Assembly: GCF_025146565.1 (NCBI RefSeq)
Contig: NZ_CP102258.1
Span: 3,256,001-3,320,000, forward strand
Origin: Bacteroides eggerthii
GTDB taxonomy: Bacteria; Bacteroidota; Bacteroidia; Bacteroidales; Bacteroidaceae
Length of the DNA: 64,000 nt
Direction: 5' to 3'
Position numbers and translations under genes: made by a program. This document shows, piece after piece, positions 9,125-18,112 of this stretch. The notes under the pieces were generated by a model. It was not told the origin of the DNA. It made no database searches and was given only the letters and a program-made list of their open reading frames with translations. The stretch's first letter is position 1. Each line of letters starts with the position of its first letter.

Positions 9125-10231
9125 ATGATTATCGGAGTCCCCAAAGAAATCAAGAACAACGAGAACCGAGTAGGAATGACCCCTGCCGGAGTAGCCGAGT
9201 TGGTGAAGAAAGGTCATACGGTATATATGCAGGCAACAGCAGGCATAAACAGTGGGTTCTCTGACGACGATTACATCGCCGTAGGTGCGCAAATCCTGCC
9301 TGCCATTGAAGACGTCTATGCCATAGCCGACATGATTGTCAAGGTAAAGGAACCCATTGCACCGGAGTACAAACTGATTAAAAAGGGACAAGTGGTATTT
9401 ACCTATTTCCACTTTGCGGCCGATAAAGTTCTGACCGAAGCCATGATTGAAAGCGGTGCTGTATGTATCGCCTACGAAACCGTAGAGAAAGAAGACCATT
9501 CATTGCCATTGCTCACCCCTATGAGCGAAGTGGCAGGGCGCATGGCTACCCAAGTAGGCGCCCGTTTTTTGGAGAAACCGCAGGGTGGAAAAGGAAAACT
9601 AATGGGTGGCGTGCCGGGGGTACGTCCTGCACGCGTACTTATTTTAGGGGGCGGCATCGTAGGCACTAATGCCGCACAAATGGCTGCCGGAATGGGAGCC
9701 GAGGTAATGATTACAGATGTGAATCTGCCACGCTTGCGCTATCTCAGCGAAGTATTGCCCAAAAACGTAAAAACACTCTATTCTTCACTTCATAACATCA
9801 AAATGGAACTGCCTACCGTAGATCTGGTGATAGGTTCTGTCCTTATTCCCGGCGATAAAGCTCCCCACCTGATTACAAGAGACATGCTGAAAATGATGAA
9901 GCCCGGAACCGTACTTGTGGATGTAGCCATTGATCAGGGTGGCTGTTTTGAAACCTCCCACCCCACTACTCACAGTGAGCCTACGTATGTCGTAGACGGC
10001 ATTGTGCACTATGCAGTAGCCAATATTCCCGGCGCTGTCCCGTTCACATCCACCATGGCGCTGACCAATGCCACATTGCCCTATACCGTAGCTTTAGCCT
10101 GCAAAGGTTGGAAACAGGCTTGCAAAGACGATCCGGCATTGGCGTTAGGCCTGAATGTGGTGGAAGGAAAAGTGACCTATAAAGCAGTAGCAGATGTATT
10201 TGGAATGAAATATGACGAGATAAAAGTATAA
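9125..10231 (+). CDS. ald: Alanine dehydrogenase
   Basis: A 368-residue cytoplasmic enzyme that interconverts L-alanine with pyruvate and ammonia using NAD. The N-terminal signature IGVPKEIKNNENRVGMTP is diagnostic. The catalytic lysine lies in VKVKEP and the catalytic histidine in YFHFAADK. The NAD-binding Rossmann loop is GGGIVGTNAAQMAAGMGAEV (about residues 176-195). Length agrees with the family (about 370). It is a single gene with its own downstream hairpin. It sits just before the glutamate decarboxylase operon, so ammonia and amino acid metabolism are neighbours here, but no shared transcript is evident. Confidence 0.95.
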   Translation: MIIGVPKEIKNNENRVGMTPAGVAELVKKGHTVYMQATAGINSGFSDDDYIAVGAQILPAIEDVYAIADMIVKVKEPIAPEYKLIKKGQVVFTYFHFAADKVLTEAMIESGAVCIAYETVEKEDHSLPLLTPMSEVAGRMATQVGARFLEKPQGGKGKLMGGVPGVRPARVLILGGGIVGTNAAQMAAGMGAEVMITDVNLPRLRYLSEVLPKNVKTLYSSLHNIKMELPTVDLVIGSVLIPGDKAPHLITRDMLKMMKPGTVLVDVAIDQGGCFETSHPTTHSEPTYVVDGIVHYAVANIPGAVPFTSTMALTNATLPYTVALACKGWKQACKDDPALALGLNVVEGKVTYKAVADVFGMKYDEIKV

Positions 10232-10253
10232 AAAAAACGGTTTTCACATCCGG

Positions 10254-10301
10254 AGGCCACAGAGTTTCTCATTCTTGCAAGAATAAGAAACTCTGTGGCC
10301 T
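10254..10301 (+). terminator. Long hairpin terminator after ald
   Basis: A 48-nt near-perfect hairpin. AGGCCACAGAGTTTCT (10254-10269) pairs with its complement at 10286-10301. The inner palindrome ATTCTTGCAAGAAT continues the stem, and a T-rich stretch follows. Confidence 0.75.
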
Positions 10302-10434
10302 CTTTCATTTCTCCCCCATTTAATAAACGCCAAATAATGTAAAACGCCGGAACTTTCTTTTCCGAGGGTCGTTGTTGTGGACAATTCGACGGGGAAGGTC
10401 CCCGCCGCCTAAACCTTTAAAAACTTATAGTTAT

Positions 10435-11871
10435 ATGGAAGATTTGAATTTCAGAAAGGGAGATGCCAAAACAGACGTATTCGGTTCAAACCGTATGTTA
10501 CAACCCTCACCGGTGGAAAAAATCCCCGATGGGCCCACCACTCCCGAAATCGCTTACCAGATGGTGAAAGATGAGACCTTTGCCCAAACCCAGCCCCGCC
10601 TGAATCTGGCTACGTTCGTCACGACCTATATGGACGAATATGCAACCAAGCTAATGAACGAAGCCATCAACATCAACTACATTGACGAAACCGAGTATCC
10701 CCGCATCGCCGTAATGAACGGCAAGTGCATCAACATCGTCGCCAATCTGTGGAATTCTCCGGAAAAAGATACGTGGAAGACAGGCGCACTCGCCATCGGT
10801 TCTTCAGAAGCATGTATGCTGGGCGGTGTAGCCGCGTGGCTGCGCTGGCGCAAAAAACGTCAGGCGCAAGGCAAGCCGTTCGACAAGCCGAACTTCGTTA
10901 TTTCAACCGGTTTCCAAGTGGTATGGGAGAAGTTTGCCCAGTTGTGGCAAATCGAAATGCGCGAAGTGCCTTTGACCCTCGACAAGACCACACTCGACCC
11001 CGAAGAAGCCCTGAAGATGTGTGATGAAAACACAATCTGCATCGTGCCTATACAGGGTGTCACATGGACAGGGCTGAATGATGATGTCGAAGCCCTTGAC
11101 AAAGCGCTCGACGCCTACAATGCCAAAACCGGTTACGACATTCCCATCCACGTGGATGCTGCAAGCGGCGGTTTCATCCTTCCGTTCCTGTATCCGGAAA
11201 AGAAATGGGACTTCCGTCTGAAATGGGTGCTCTCCATCAGTGTCAGCGGCCATAAGTTCGGCTTGGTGTATCCGGGTCTGGGATGGGTGGTTTGGAAAGG
11301 CAAGGAATACCTGCCCGAAGAGATGTCCTTCAGTGTAAACTATCTCGGCGCCAATATTACCCAAGTCGGATTGAACTTCTCCCGTCCTGCCGCACAAATC
11401 TTAGGGCAATACTATCAATTCATCCGTTTAGGTTTTCAAGGTTACAAAGAGGTACAATACAATTCACTCACAATAGCCAAGTACATCCATGATGAAATAG
11501 GGAAAATGGCTCCGTTTGTCAATTACTCTAATGAGGTGGTGAATCCGTTGTTCATCTGGTATCTGAAACCGGAATACGCCAAGACAGCCAAATGGACTCT
11601 CTACGACTTGCAGGACAAACTTTCACAACATGGTTGGATGGTTCCGGCATATACGCTGCCTTCCAAACTGGAGGAATATATTGTGATGCGTGTCGTTGTC
11701 CGTCAGGGATTCAGCCGCGACATGGCAGACATGCTGCTGGGCGACATAAAGAATGCCATTGCCGAACTGGAAAAGCTGGATTACCCCACCCCTACCCGTA
11801 TGGCTCAGGAGAAAAATCTGCCGGTAGAAAGCAAAATATTCAATCATGGCGGAAGACGCCACAAAAAATGA
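10435..11871 (+). CDS. gadB: Glutamate decarboxylase
   Basis: A 478-residue PLP enzyme that converts glutamate and a proton to GABA and CO2, the core of glutamate-dependent acid resistance. The start is set at 10435 (ATGGAAGATTTG); the frame stays open upstream but those codons do not resemble the family. The PLP lysine is K274 in SGHKFGLVYPG, and the substrate/cofactor segment IHVDAASGGF lies just before it. The N-terminal QPRLNLATFVTTYMDEYA and the C-terminal ...NHGGRRHKK are typical of GadA/B. It is the first gene of gadB-glsA-channel-gadC. The 127-bp gap to glsA contains a hairpin, so transcription may be partly uncoupled. Confidence 0.97.
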   Translation: MEDLNFRKGDAKTDVFGSNRMLQPSPVEKIPDGPTTPEIAYQMVKDETFAQTQPRLNLATFVTTYMDEYATKLMNEAININYIDETEYPRIAVMNGKCINIVANLWNSPEKDTWKTGALAIGSSEACMLGGVAAWLRWRKKRQAQGKPFDKPNFVISTGFQVVWEKFAQLWQIEMREVPLTLDKTTLDPEEALKMCDENTICIVPIQGVTWTGLNDDVEALDKALDAYNAKTGYDIPIHVDAASGGFILPFLYPEKKWDFRLKWVLSISVSGHKFGLVYPGLGWVVWKGKEYLPEEMSFSVNYLGANITQVGLNFSRPAAQILGQYYQFIRLGFQGYKEVQYNSLTIAKYIHDEIGKMAPFVNYSNEVVNPLFIWYLKPEYAKTAKWTLYDLQDKLSQHGWMVPAYTLPSKLEEYIVMRVVVRQGFSRDMADMLLGDIKNAIAELEKLDYPTPTRMAQEKNLPVESKIFNHGGRRHKK

Positions 11872-11933
11872 TAAAGCAAGAATCAGCTTATCATTCCACT
11901 GCTCTATTGTTTTAATACATTAAACAAAATATC

Positions 11934-11980
11934 GAATAAGGCTTTAGGAGACTGAAACTCAAATCTCCTATTCCTTATTC
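11934..11980 (+). terminator. Hairpin between gadB and glsA
   Basis: GAATAAGG (11934-11941) and TAGGAGA (11945-11951) pair with TCTCCTA (11964-11970) and CCTTATTC (11973-11980). It has no T-tract and lies inside the operon, so it could attenuate transcription or stabilise the gadB 3' end. Confidence 0.45.
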
Positions 11981-11998
11981 CATATTATTATATAGATT

Positions 11999-12964
11999 AT
12001 GGAAAAGAAAATATCAATTTCACAGATCAGGGAAGTTGCCCAAGAAGTCTATGATGAGGTGAAAAAGCAAACAGGAGGCAAGAATGCGGATTACATCCCT
12101 TATCTTGCCAACATAGATTCCGGCCTGTTCGGTCTCAGCATCTGCCTGACAAACGGACAGACCATCAATATCGGAGATACAGATTACCGATTCGGCATAG
12201 AATCCGTATCAAAAGTACATACGGCCATACTCATCCTGCGCCAGTACGGTGCACAGAAAGTATTGGACATGATCGGCGCCGATGCCACGGGCCTGCCGTT
12301 CAACTCTATCATTGCCATTTTATTGGAGAACGACCACCCCTCCACTCCATTGGTCAATGCAGGCGCTATATCCGCTTGTTCCATGGTGCAGCCGACGGGT
12401 AATTCCGACAAGAAATGGAATGTCATCGTACAGAACATCACCGAGTTGTGCGGCTCTGCTCCACAGCTCATCGACGAGCTGTACCAATCGGAGACAGCTA
12501 CGAATTTCAATAACCGTTCCATTGCATGGCTATTGAAAAACTACGACCGTATCTACGATGATCCGGAATTGGCGCTCGACCTTTATACCCGCCAATGTTC
12601 GTTGGGCGTCACAGCCGGGCAACTGAGCATTGCAGCCGGAACAATCGCCAACAATGGCGTTAATCCTGTCACCGGGCAACACGTATTCGAAGCCGGACTC
12701 GCGCCTAAAATAACTTCCATGATTTCCAGTGTAGGTTTCTACGAACATTCGGGCGACTGGATGTACACTGCCGGAATCCCTGCCAAAAGCGGTGTAGGCG
12801 GTGGCGTGATGGCTGTACTTCCCGGTGTAATGGGCATTTCCGCTTTCGCTCCTCCTCTGGATGAAGCCGGAAACTCCGTCAAAGCACAAATGTCTATCAG
12901 GTTCATCATGAACAGGCTCGGCCTGGGTGTATTCAACGGTGACAATGTGACAATTACGGAATAG
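11999..12964 (+). CDS. glsA: Glutaminase
   Basis: A 321-residue serine-dependent beta-lactamase-fold glutaminase that hydrolyses glutamine to glutamate and ammonia. The catalytic S-x-x-K motif is S69-V-S-K72 in FGIESVSKV. Other family signatures are PLVNAGAI and the C-terminal KSGVGGGVMAVLPG. In this operon it would feed glutamate to GadB, while the released ammonia itself takes up protons. The next gene starts two bases after the stop, so the two are tightly linked. Length matches the family (about 300-330). Confidence 0.96.
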   Translation: MEKKISISQIREVAQEVYDEVKKQTGGKNADYIPYLANIDSGLFGLSICLTNGQTINIGDTDYRFGIESVSKVHTAILILRQYGAQKVLDMIGADATGLPFNSIIAILLENDHPSTPLVNAGAISACSMVQPTGNSDKKWNVIVQNITELCGSAPQLIDELYQSETATNFNNRSIAWLLKNYDRIYDDPELALDLYTRQCSLGVTAGQLSIAAGTIANNGVNPVTGQHVFEAGLAPKITSMISSVGFYEHSGDWMYTAGIPAKSGVGGGVMAVLPGVMGISAFAPPLDEAGNSVKAQMSIRFIMNRLGLGVFNGDNVTITE

Positions 12965-12966
12965 AT

Positions 12967-13689
12967 ATGAAAACAGCTCTATCAGAATTCATAGTGCGGA
13001 AAAAAGGAATATACGGCATACTCCATGTAATCATCTTGCTGCTTTCGCTGTTCTTGGTTATCAGTATATCCGTTGACACGTTCAAAGGCATCCCTTTCTA
13101 CGAGCAATCGGTGTACATGGAAGTGCAGTTATGGATTTGCGCATTGTTTCTGGCTGATTTTGTATTGGAATGGATTTTGGCAACCAACTGGAAGCGCTAT
13201 GTCGCCACACATTTCATCTTCCTTTTGGTGGCCATTCCCTATCAGAATATCATTGCCTACATGGGTTGGACATTTTCACCCGAGATTACTTATATGCTGC
13301 GTTTCATCCCGCTGGTGCGGGGCGGATATGCAATGGCTATCGTGGTGGGCTGGCTGACGTACAATCGTGCATCGGGCTTGTTCGTGTCCTATCTGACAAT
13401 GCTATTGGCTACCGTCTACTTTTCAAGTCTTGCCTTTTATGTCATGGAGCATGGAACCAATCCTTTGGTAACAGGTTATGGCGATGCTTTGTGGTGGGCG
13501 TTCATGGATGTGACAACGGTGGGTTCCAATATCATAGCGGTCACTGCCACCGGGCGGGTGTTGTCCGTTCTGTTGGCGGCATTAGGGATGATGATGTTTC
13601 CCATTTTCACAGTATATGTAACAAGTCTGGTAGAGAGGCGTAATAAGGAAAAACAGGACTATTACAAAAAGAATGATTTTTTCACCTAA
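12967..13689 (+). CDS. Six-helix cation channel of the gad operon
   Basis: A 240-residue membrane protein with about six hydrophobic segments (roughly residues 18-40, 50-68, 74-95, 100-125, 130-155 and 195-220) and a pore loop (about 170-190) between the last two. This is the layout of a compact voltage-gated-type ion channel. The fourth segment has few positive charges (RFIPLVRGG), so voltage gating is doubtful. The pore reads DVTTVGSNII, whereas potassium channels have TVGYG or TVGFG, so the selectivity filter is non-canonical. It sits 2 bp after glsA and 11 bp before gadC. A channel at this operon position is known from Bacteroides gad loci; charge balance during acid stress is the natural inference. 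Confidence 0.8.
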   Translation: MKTALSEFIVRKKGIYGILHVIILLLSLFLVISISVDTFKGIPFYEQSVYMEVQLWICALFLADFVLEWILATNWKRYVATHFIFLLVAIPYQNIIAYMGWTFSPEITYMLRFIPLVRGGYAMAIVVGWLTYNRASGLFVSYLTMLLATVYFSSLAFYVMEHGTNPLVTGYGDALWWAFMDVTTVGSNIIAVTATGRVLSVLLAALGMMMFPIFTVYVTSLVERRNKEKQDYYKKNDFFT

Positions 13690-13700
13690 AACCTTAATTT

Positions 13701-15194
13701 ATGGCAAATATTAAACAAACAGTAAAGCTGGGCGTATTTACCCTGGCAATCATGAATGTGACGGCAGTAGTATCCCTTCGCGGACTGCCCGCCGAAGCCG
13801 TATACGGAATGAGTTCGGCTTTCTACTACTTATTTGCAGCCATAGTCTTTCTCATCCCGACGTCACTTGTCGCCGCTGAGCTGGCTGCCATGTTTCAGGA
13901 CAAGCAAGGCGGTGTGTTCCGCTGGGTGGGTGAAGCCTACGGAAAGAAACTCGGCTTCCTCGCTATCTGGGTGCAGTGGATTGAAAGCACAATCTGGTAT
14001 CCCACTGTGTTGACATTCGGTGCCGTATCCATTGCTTTCATCGGTATGAACGATGTGCACGACATGTCGTTGGCAAACAACAAGTACTACACGCTGGCAG
14101 TGGTGCTCGTAATCTACTGGCTGGCAACTTTCATTTCAATGAAAGGCATGGGCTGGGTAGGAAAAGTGGCAAAGGTGGGTGGCATGGTCGGTACTATCAT
14201 CCCGGCAGCCCTGCTGATTATTTTGGGCATTGTCTATCTCGCTACGGGCGGCCACTCCAACATGGACTTCCATAGCAGTTTCTTCCCTGACCTGACGAAT
14301 TTTGACAATGTGGTGCTTGCCGCAAGTATCTTCCTCTTCTATGCCGGAATGGAAATGGGCGGTATCCATGTGAAGGATGTAAACAATCCCTCCAAGAACT
14401 ATCCGAAAGCGGTATTCATCGGTGCGTTGATCACAGTCATAATCTTTGTACTGGGCACTTTTTCCCTCGGTGTCATTATTCCTGCAAAAGACATCAGCCT
14501 GACGCAGAGCCTGCTGGTGGGTTTCGACAATTATTTCCATTATATCCATGCTTCCTGGCTGTCACCTATCATAGCCGTTGCGTTGGCTTTCGGTGTGCTG
14601 GCAGGTGTATTGACATGGGTTGCCGGTCCGTCCAAAGGTATCTTTGCAGTGGGCAAGGCGGGTTATCTGCCTCCGTTCTTCCAGAAGACAAACAAGCTGG
14701 GAGTGCAAAAGAACATACTTTATGTTCAAGGTATAGCCGTAACCGTATTGAGCCTCCTGTTCGTGGTTATGCCTTCGGTGCAGAGTTTCTATCAGATTTT
14801 GTCACAGCTGACGGTTATTCTTTATCTCATCATGTACATGCTGATGTTCTCCGGAGCCATTGCCTTGCGCTACAAGATGAAGAAGCTGAACCGCCCGTTC
14901 CGCATCGGCAAAGGCGGCAACGGCCTGATGTGGTTCATCGGTGGTTTGGGATTCTGTGGTTCATTGCTTGCATTTGTGCTGAGCTTCATCCCTCCAAGCC
15001 AGATTTCCACCGGTAGCAATGCCGTATGGTTCTCCGTACTGATTATCGGTGCGCTTGTTGTGGTGATTGCCCCGTTCATTATCTACGCTGCCAAGAAGCC
15101 AAGTTGGATTGACCCGAACACAACCTTCGAGCCGTTCCACTGGGAAGAACAGCCCAATACGCAAGTTGCGGGTAAAACCGTCTCTAAAGAATAA
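13701..15194 (+). CDS. gadC: Glutamate:GABA antiporter
   Basis: A 497-residue APC-superfamily transporter with about twelve membrane segments. It is close to E. coli GadC in length (511) and carries family motifs such as ITAVVSLRGLPAEAVYG-like text at the start, GGVFRWVGEAYG, FFLFYAGMEMGGIH-like text and WVAGPSKG. It would exchange external glutamate for the GABA made by GadB, so that each cycle exports a proton equivalent. The C-terminal tail (WEEQPNTQVAGKTVSKE) is short, and E. coli GadC uses a C-terminal plug for pH gating. It ends the operon; a strong hairpin follows. Confidence 0.95.
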   Translation: MANIKQTVKLGVFTLAIMNVTAVVSLRGLPAEAVYGMSSAFYYLFAAIVFLIPTSLVAAELAAMFQDKQGGVFRWVGEAYGKKLGFLAIWVQWIESTIWYPTVLTFGAVSIAFIGMNDVHDMSLANNKYYTLAVVLVIYWLATFISMKGMGWVGKVAKVGGMVGTIIPAALLIILGIVYLATGGHSNMDFHSSFFPDLTNFDNVVLAASIFLFYAGMEMGGIHVKDVNNPSKNYPKAVFIGALITVIIFVLGTFSLGVIIPAKDISLTQSLLVGFDNYFHYIHASWLSPIIAVALAFGVLAGVLTWVAGPSKGIFAVGKAGYLPPFFQKTNKLGVQKNILYVQGIAVTVLSLLFVVMPSVQSFYQILSQLTVILYLIMYMLMFSGAIALRYKMKKLNRPFRIGKGGNGLMWFIGGLGFCGSLLAFVLSFIPPSQISTGSNAVWFSVLIIGALVVVIAPFIIYAAKKPSWIDPNTTFEPFHWEEQPNTQVAGKTVSKE

Positions 15195-15225
15195 AGAAGA
15201 GACTTGGCACACCATAACTACACAC

Positions 15226-15261
15226 AAGTTCCCCCTTTCCACGCTTGGAAAGGGGGAACTT
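15226..15261 (+). terminator. Terminator of the gad operon
   Basis: A perfect 15-bp stem, AAGTTCCCCCTTTCC (15226-15240) with its complement (15247-15261), and a 6-nt loop. The remaining DNA up to 15492 shows no gene, apart from a weak GC-poor hairpin near 15442-15474 beyond the 3' end of the opposing fimbrial operon. Confidence 0.8.
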
Positions 15262-15492
15262 TCAAACAAACAAATAAGCACAGACAGTGATTCACATCCT
15301 CATCCGGCCCAAAACCAAAGAACGAATCGAGGGCGAGGAAAAACCCGGCCCTCTAAACTCCCCGGTGTTCCTTAAGGGCAATCAATAACAATACCCTGAG
15401 AATAAACTAAAAACATAGAATAACATTATTTCGTGATACAAGGTTGCTGCACAACTTTGCAGTGCAACAACTTCGTAACAATGCGGCTACTG

Positions 15493-17973
15493 TCAGTTGC
15501 CGCGGACACAGCGCACAGGAAAACCAAACATACGACCTGCAGCGGATTCTATCAGAGATATCCGGGTAGCGTCTCCATACAGAAAGCCAGCCCTTGTAGT
15601 ACTATTATCATGCGGCGAGGCAGACCAACATGAAATCAGATGTCCAACGTAGCAAAGTGTTTTGTCATTGATACGTCCACCGGCTGCTGGATAGAACGCC
15701 ACATTGCTTCCATCACCCCTTGCCGCATCTCCGGTAGTTAAAAAACGACGTCCAAACACAGGAAAAGCTGAGTCCATAAAACCTTGCAAATTGGAAGAAA
15801 CCACTTTATCACCATCTACCACATTAAACTCAGCTTCTGTGTTCGTGCTATATCCATTTGCAGTAGTCAAAAAATTAGTCCATACATCCCGCAGAGGCAT
15901 GTGATAACCATAAGGACAAGGATCATAAATAGTTTTTGTTACAGTTTTCGTTGCAAAGAGATTACTGTTTGATTCGTCAAGAATGTCACTACCCCACAAC
16001 TTATTGGATACTTTCCAAGGAAGTGTATTCTTATGCGCTGCCCAAATCCAGCTCAAAGAGATTCCTGTTCCCCCAGGAGCAGATGCATCAGCACCATTAC
16101 TCATCACATATACCAAAGGATTCTCTACTACATAGGTAAGCTGTCTACTAATAGCTGCTGCATCGGTTCCTTGACCACTTATCGCTCGACTATTTGTTAA
16201 ATATTTGGGGTTATCTGCCATAATCAACTGTCTCGTAACCAACACCCCGTCCGCATCATAAGAGGGAATAAGTTCTGCATCGTCCGTTCTTGTCATTACA
16301 CCCGCACCGGGGAACGGGTCTTTACGACCAAACTGGTAAATGAGGCCATACGTCTTTATAACCTCTGCTTCCGTTTTAGAAGCCGGCATTGCGCTTGCAG
16401 CACCCAAATTACGGTCCATCATCTTGAAAGTCCGTTTAGTTATGTTTTCATACCCGCTAATATTGTTACGAGGGCGCGTCTCGTATGTCTGTTCCTTGAT
16501 ATTATCTCCACCAAACGCTGCCGTTGCCCAGATATGCCAGCTCCAAAGGATTTTGGAAGCTCCGTCTTTGGCGGCAACCACTGCATTGCCCTCAGGAGCA
16601 CTGCCCAGCTTGAACACGATATAGCCGTTGCGGGAATAGCCCACGTAGTCCAGTGTGTGAACAGTCCCATTGTTATCGCGGGTTTCCCACACAAGGCCTG
16701 CCTTGACGGGAGAAATCTTATCACCCGCAGGAATTACGGCTCCCGTATAAGAGATATCCTCCGCAGTCTGCGCACCATTGCCGCGGACTGTGGCCTTGAA
16801 GCGATACCATTTATTGGCATCGGTGGTTTTCACCACATAGCAATTGGCTGTCCGCGTTCCGGCAGCACTCAAATCCTTGCCCACCAGCACACGACCGTCG
16901 TCCAAGTTAGTGCCTCTAATGCTGGCATTCACTGTATATTTCGTATTGCGTGTCACATTGAAATCGGCAGGGTCGTTATCTCCCAGATAAATGGCATAGG
17001 CTACATCGCGGGCCGTACCATTCTGAGGGGTATAACTCCCTTCTATCAGGATATACGTAGCCGTAGCGGGCGCATTGCCCTCGTAGCGGTCTTTCCAATC
17101 GGACAGGGAGGTGGTTCCCGCCATGTTTTCAGGGATGTACCAAGTAATTGTGTTGGAGTTATCGCTCGTGTAGTCGGTAAGCTCTGCCGAAGTAGTCGGA
17201 GCAGTCGATTCTACATAATAGAGTTTCTTTGCTACATTCATCAGCTTGATGGCCCTCACTGTAAATAAATCAGCTCCATTCGGAAGAGTCAGGTTCAGGC
17301 TGACTTTGGCAACCGAACGGGTCAGTGAGACTGCAAGTGTGTTGGCTGTATTCGAGTCGAAGTTGTCGTTGCTGCCGCACATAGGCAGGTTGTCACCTGT
17401 TCCTTTGCCCGAAGTCACTTCGGCTGCCAACTTCTTGAAGTCGGCCAGTGAGCTTCCGTATGCCACTCTCGAAGTCAGGTCGCCCACGTTTGCCAGCACA
17501 TATACGGTGCACGCGCCCATTCCCGTAGCCAGAGAGATGTCGGTTGTAAGTGTTCCCGTTCCTAAGGATATGTGTCCGCTGTATTTCAGTGTATTAGTGG
17601 CGTTTTCAAACTGAAAGACGCAGATTTCGCTTACTGCATCCTCTTGGGCGTCGGTCAGGCTTGCGCGTGTTTGGAGATGTGCTCCGGCATCTGTTGCAGA
17701 ATTCATCTGCGTCCCGGCATCTGTTGCGAAATGTGCCCCGGCATAATCCGGAGCTTTATCCGCTTCCTCGCCCAGCACCAAGTCCAGCGAGTTGTCGCCG
17801 CGTGCACGAGTGACACCTCCGGTGTCATGCATGGGAGCCATGCCAAGCGCAAGTTTCACCGACATGGTATCGACATTGGGAGTTATGTTCTGCTGAATCT
17901 CGTCTCCATCCGTACAGGAAAGAGAGCAAAGAGAAGCCGCTATACATAACCCGAAAATACTTGTTATCTTCAT
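15493..17973 (-). CDS. Fimbrial tip-type lipoprotein with FISUMP domain
   Basis: An 826-residue lipoprotein (lipobox CSLSC, Cys20). After a spacer with the Arg-protease-like site GGVTRARGD, the region at about 100-380 resembles a P. gingivalis Mfa1/FimA-type fimbrillin N-domain. It contains VYVLANVGDLTSRVAYG and TRSVAKVSLNLTLPNG. The C-terminal third (about 520-826) is a FISUMP-type domain: WHIWAT, MDRNLGA, YQFGRKDPFPG, YDPCPYGYHMP and FPVRCVRGN. In Bacteroides fimbrial operons a large FISUMP protein is usually the last gene and is thought to sit at the tip as an adhesin. It is separated from the preceding gene by a 138-bp repeat-rich spacer. Confidence 0.85.
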   Translation of the reverse strand: MKITSIFGLCIAASLCSLSCTDGDEIQQNITPNVDTMSVKLALGMAPMHDTGGVTRARGDNSLDLVLGEEADKAPDYAGAHFATDAGTQMNSATDAGAHLQTRASLTDAQEDAVSEICVFQFENATNTLKYSGHISLGTGTLTTDISLATGMGACTVYVLANVGDLTSRVAYGSSLADFKKLAAEVTSGKGTGDNLPMCGSNDNFDSNTANTLAVSLTRSVAKVSLNLTLPNGADLFTVRAIKLMNVAKKLYYVESTAPTTSAELTDYTSDNSNTITWYIPENMAGTTSLSDWKDRYEGNAPATATYILIEGSYTPQNGTARDVAYAIYLGDNDPADFNVTRNTKYTVNASIRGTNLDDGRVLVGKDLSAAGTRTANCYVVKTTDANKWYRFKATVRGNGAQTAEDISYTGAVIPAGDKISPVKAGLVWETRDNNGTVHTLDYVGYSRNGYIVFKLGSAPEGNAVVAAKDGASKILWSWHIWATAAFGGDNIKEQTYETRPRNNISGYENITKRTFKMMDRNLGAASAMPASKTEAEVIKTYGLIYQFGRKDPFPGAGVMTRTDDAELIPSYDADGVLVTRQLIMADNPKYLTNSRAISGQGTDAAAISRQLTYVVENPLVYVMSNGADASAPGGTGISLSWIWAAHKNTLPWKVSNKLWGSDILDESNSNLFATKTVTKTIYDPCPYGYHMPLRDVWTNFLTTANGYSTNTEAEFNVVDGDKVVSSNLQGFMDSAFPVFGRRFLTTGDAARGDGSNVAFYPAAGGRINDKTLCYVGHLISCWSASPHDNSTTRAGFLYGDATRISLIESAAGRMFGFPVRCVRGN

Positions 17974-17997
17974 AATTATTATTTCATTTTTTCCATT

Positions 17998-18112
17998 TTA
18001 CATGTTGCACATAGGTTATATGTTGTTTATATGTCCTATGCTTACATATTATATACTTACATGTCCTATGTATACATGTTTATATATTGCATGTTTATAT
18101 ACTGCATGTTTT
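17998..18112. repeat. AT-rich degenerate repeats upstream of the tip gene
   Basis: The spacer before the tip gene is made of loosely repeated words: TACATGTCCTATG/ATATGTCCTATG, and CATGTTTATATA(T/C)TG two or three times in a row. It has no coding potential. It could be a polymorphic spacer or a cluster of weak promoter-like boxes; nothing more can be read from it. Confidence 0.55.
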
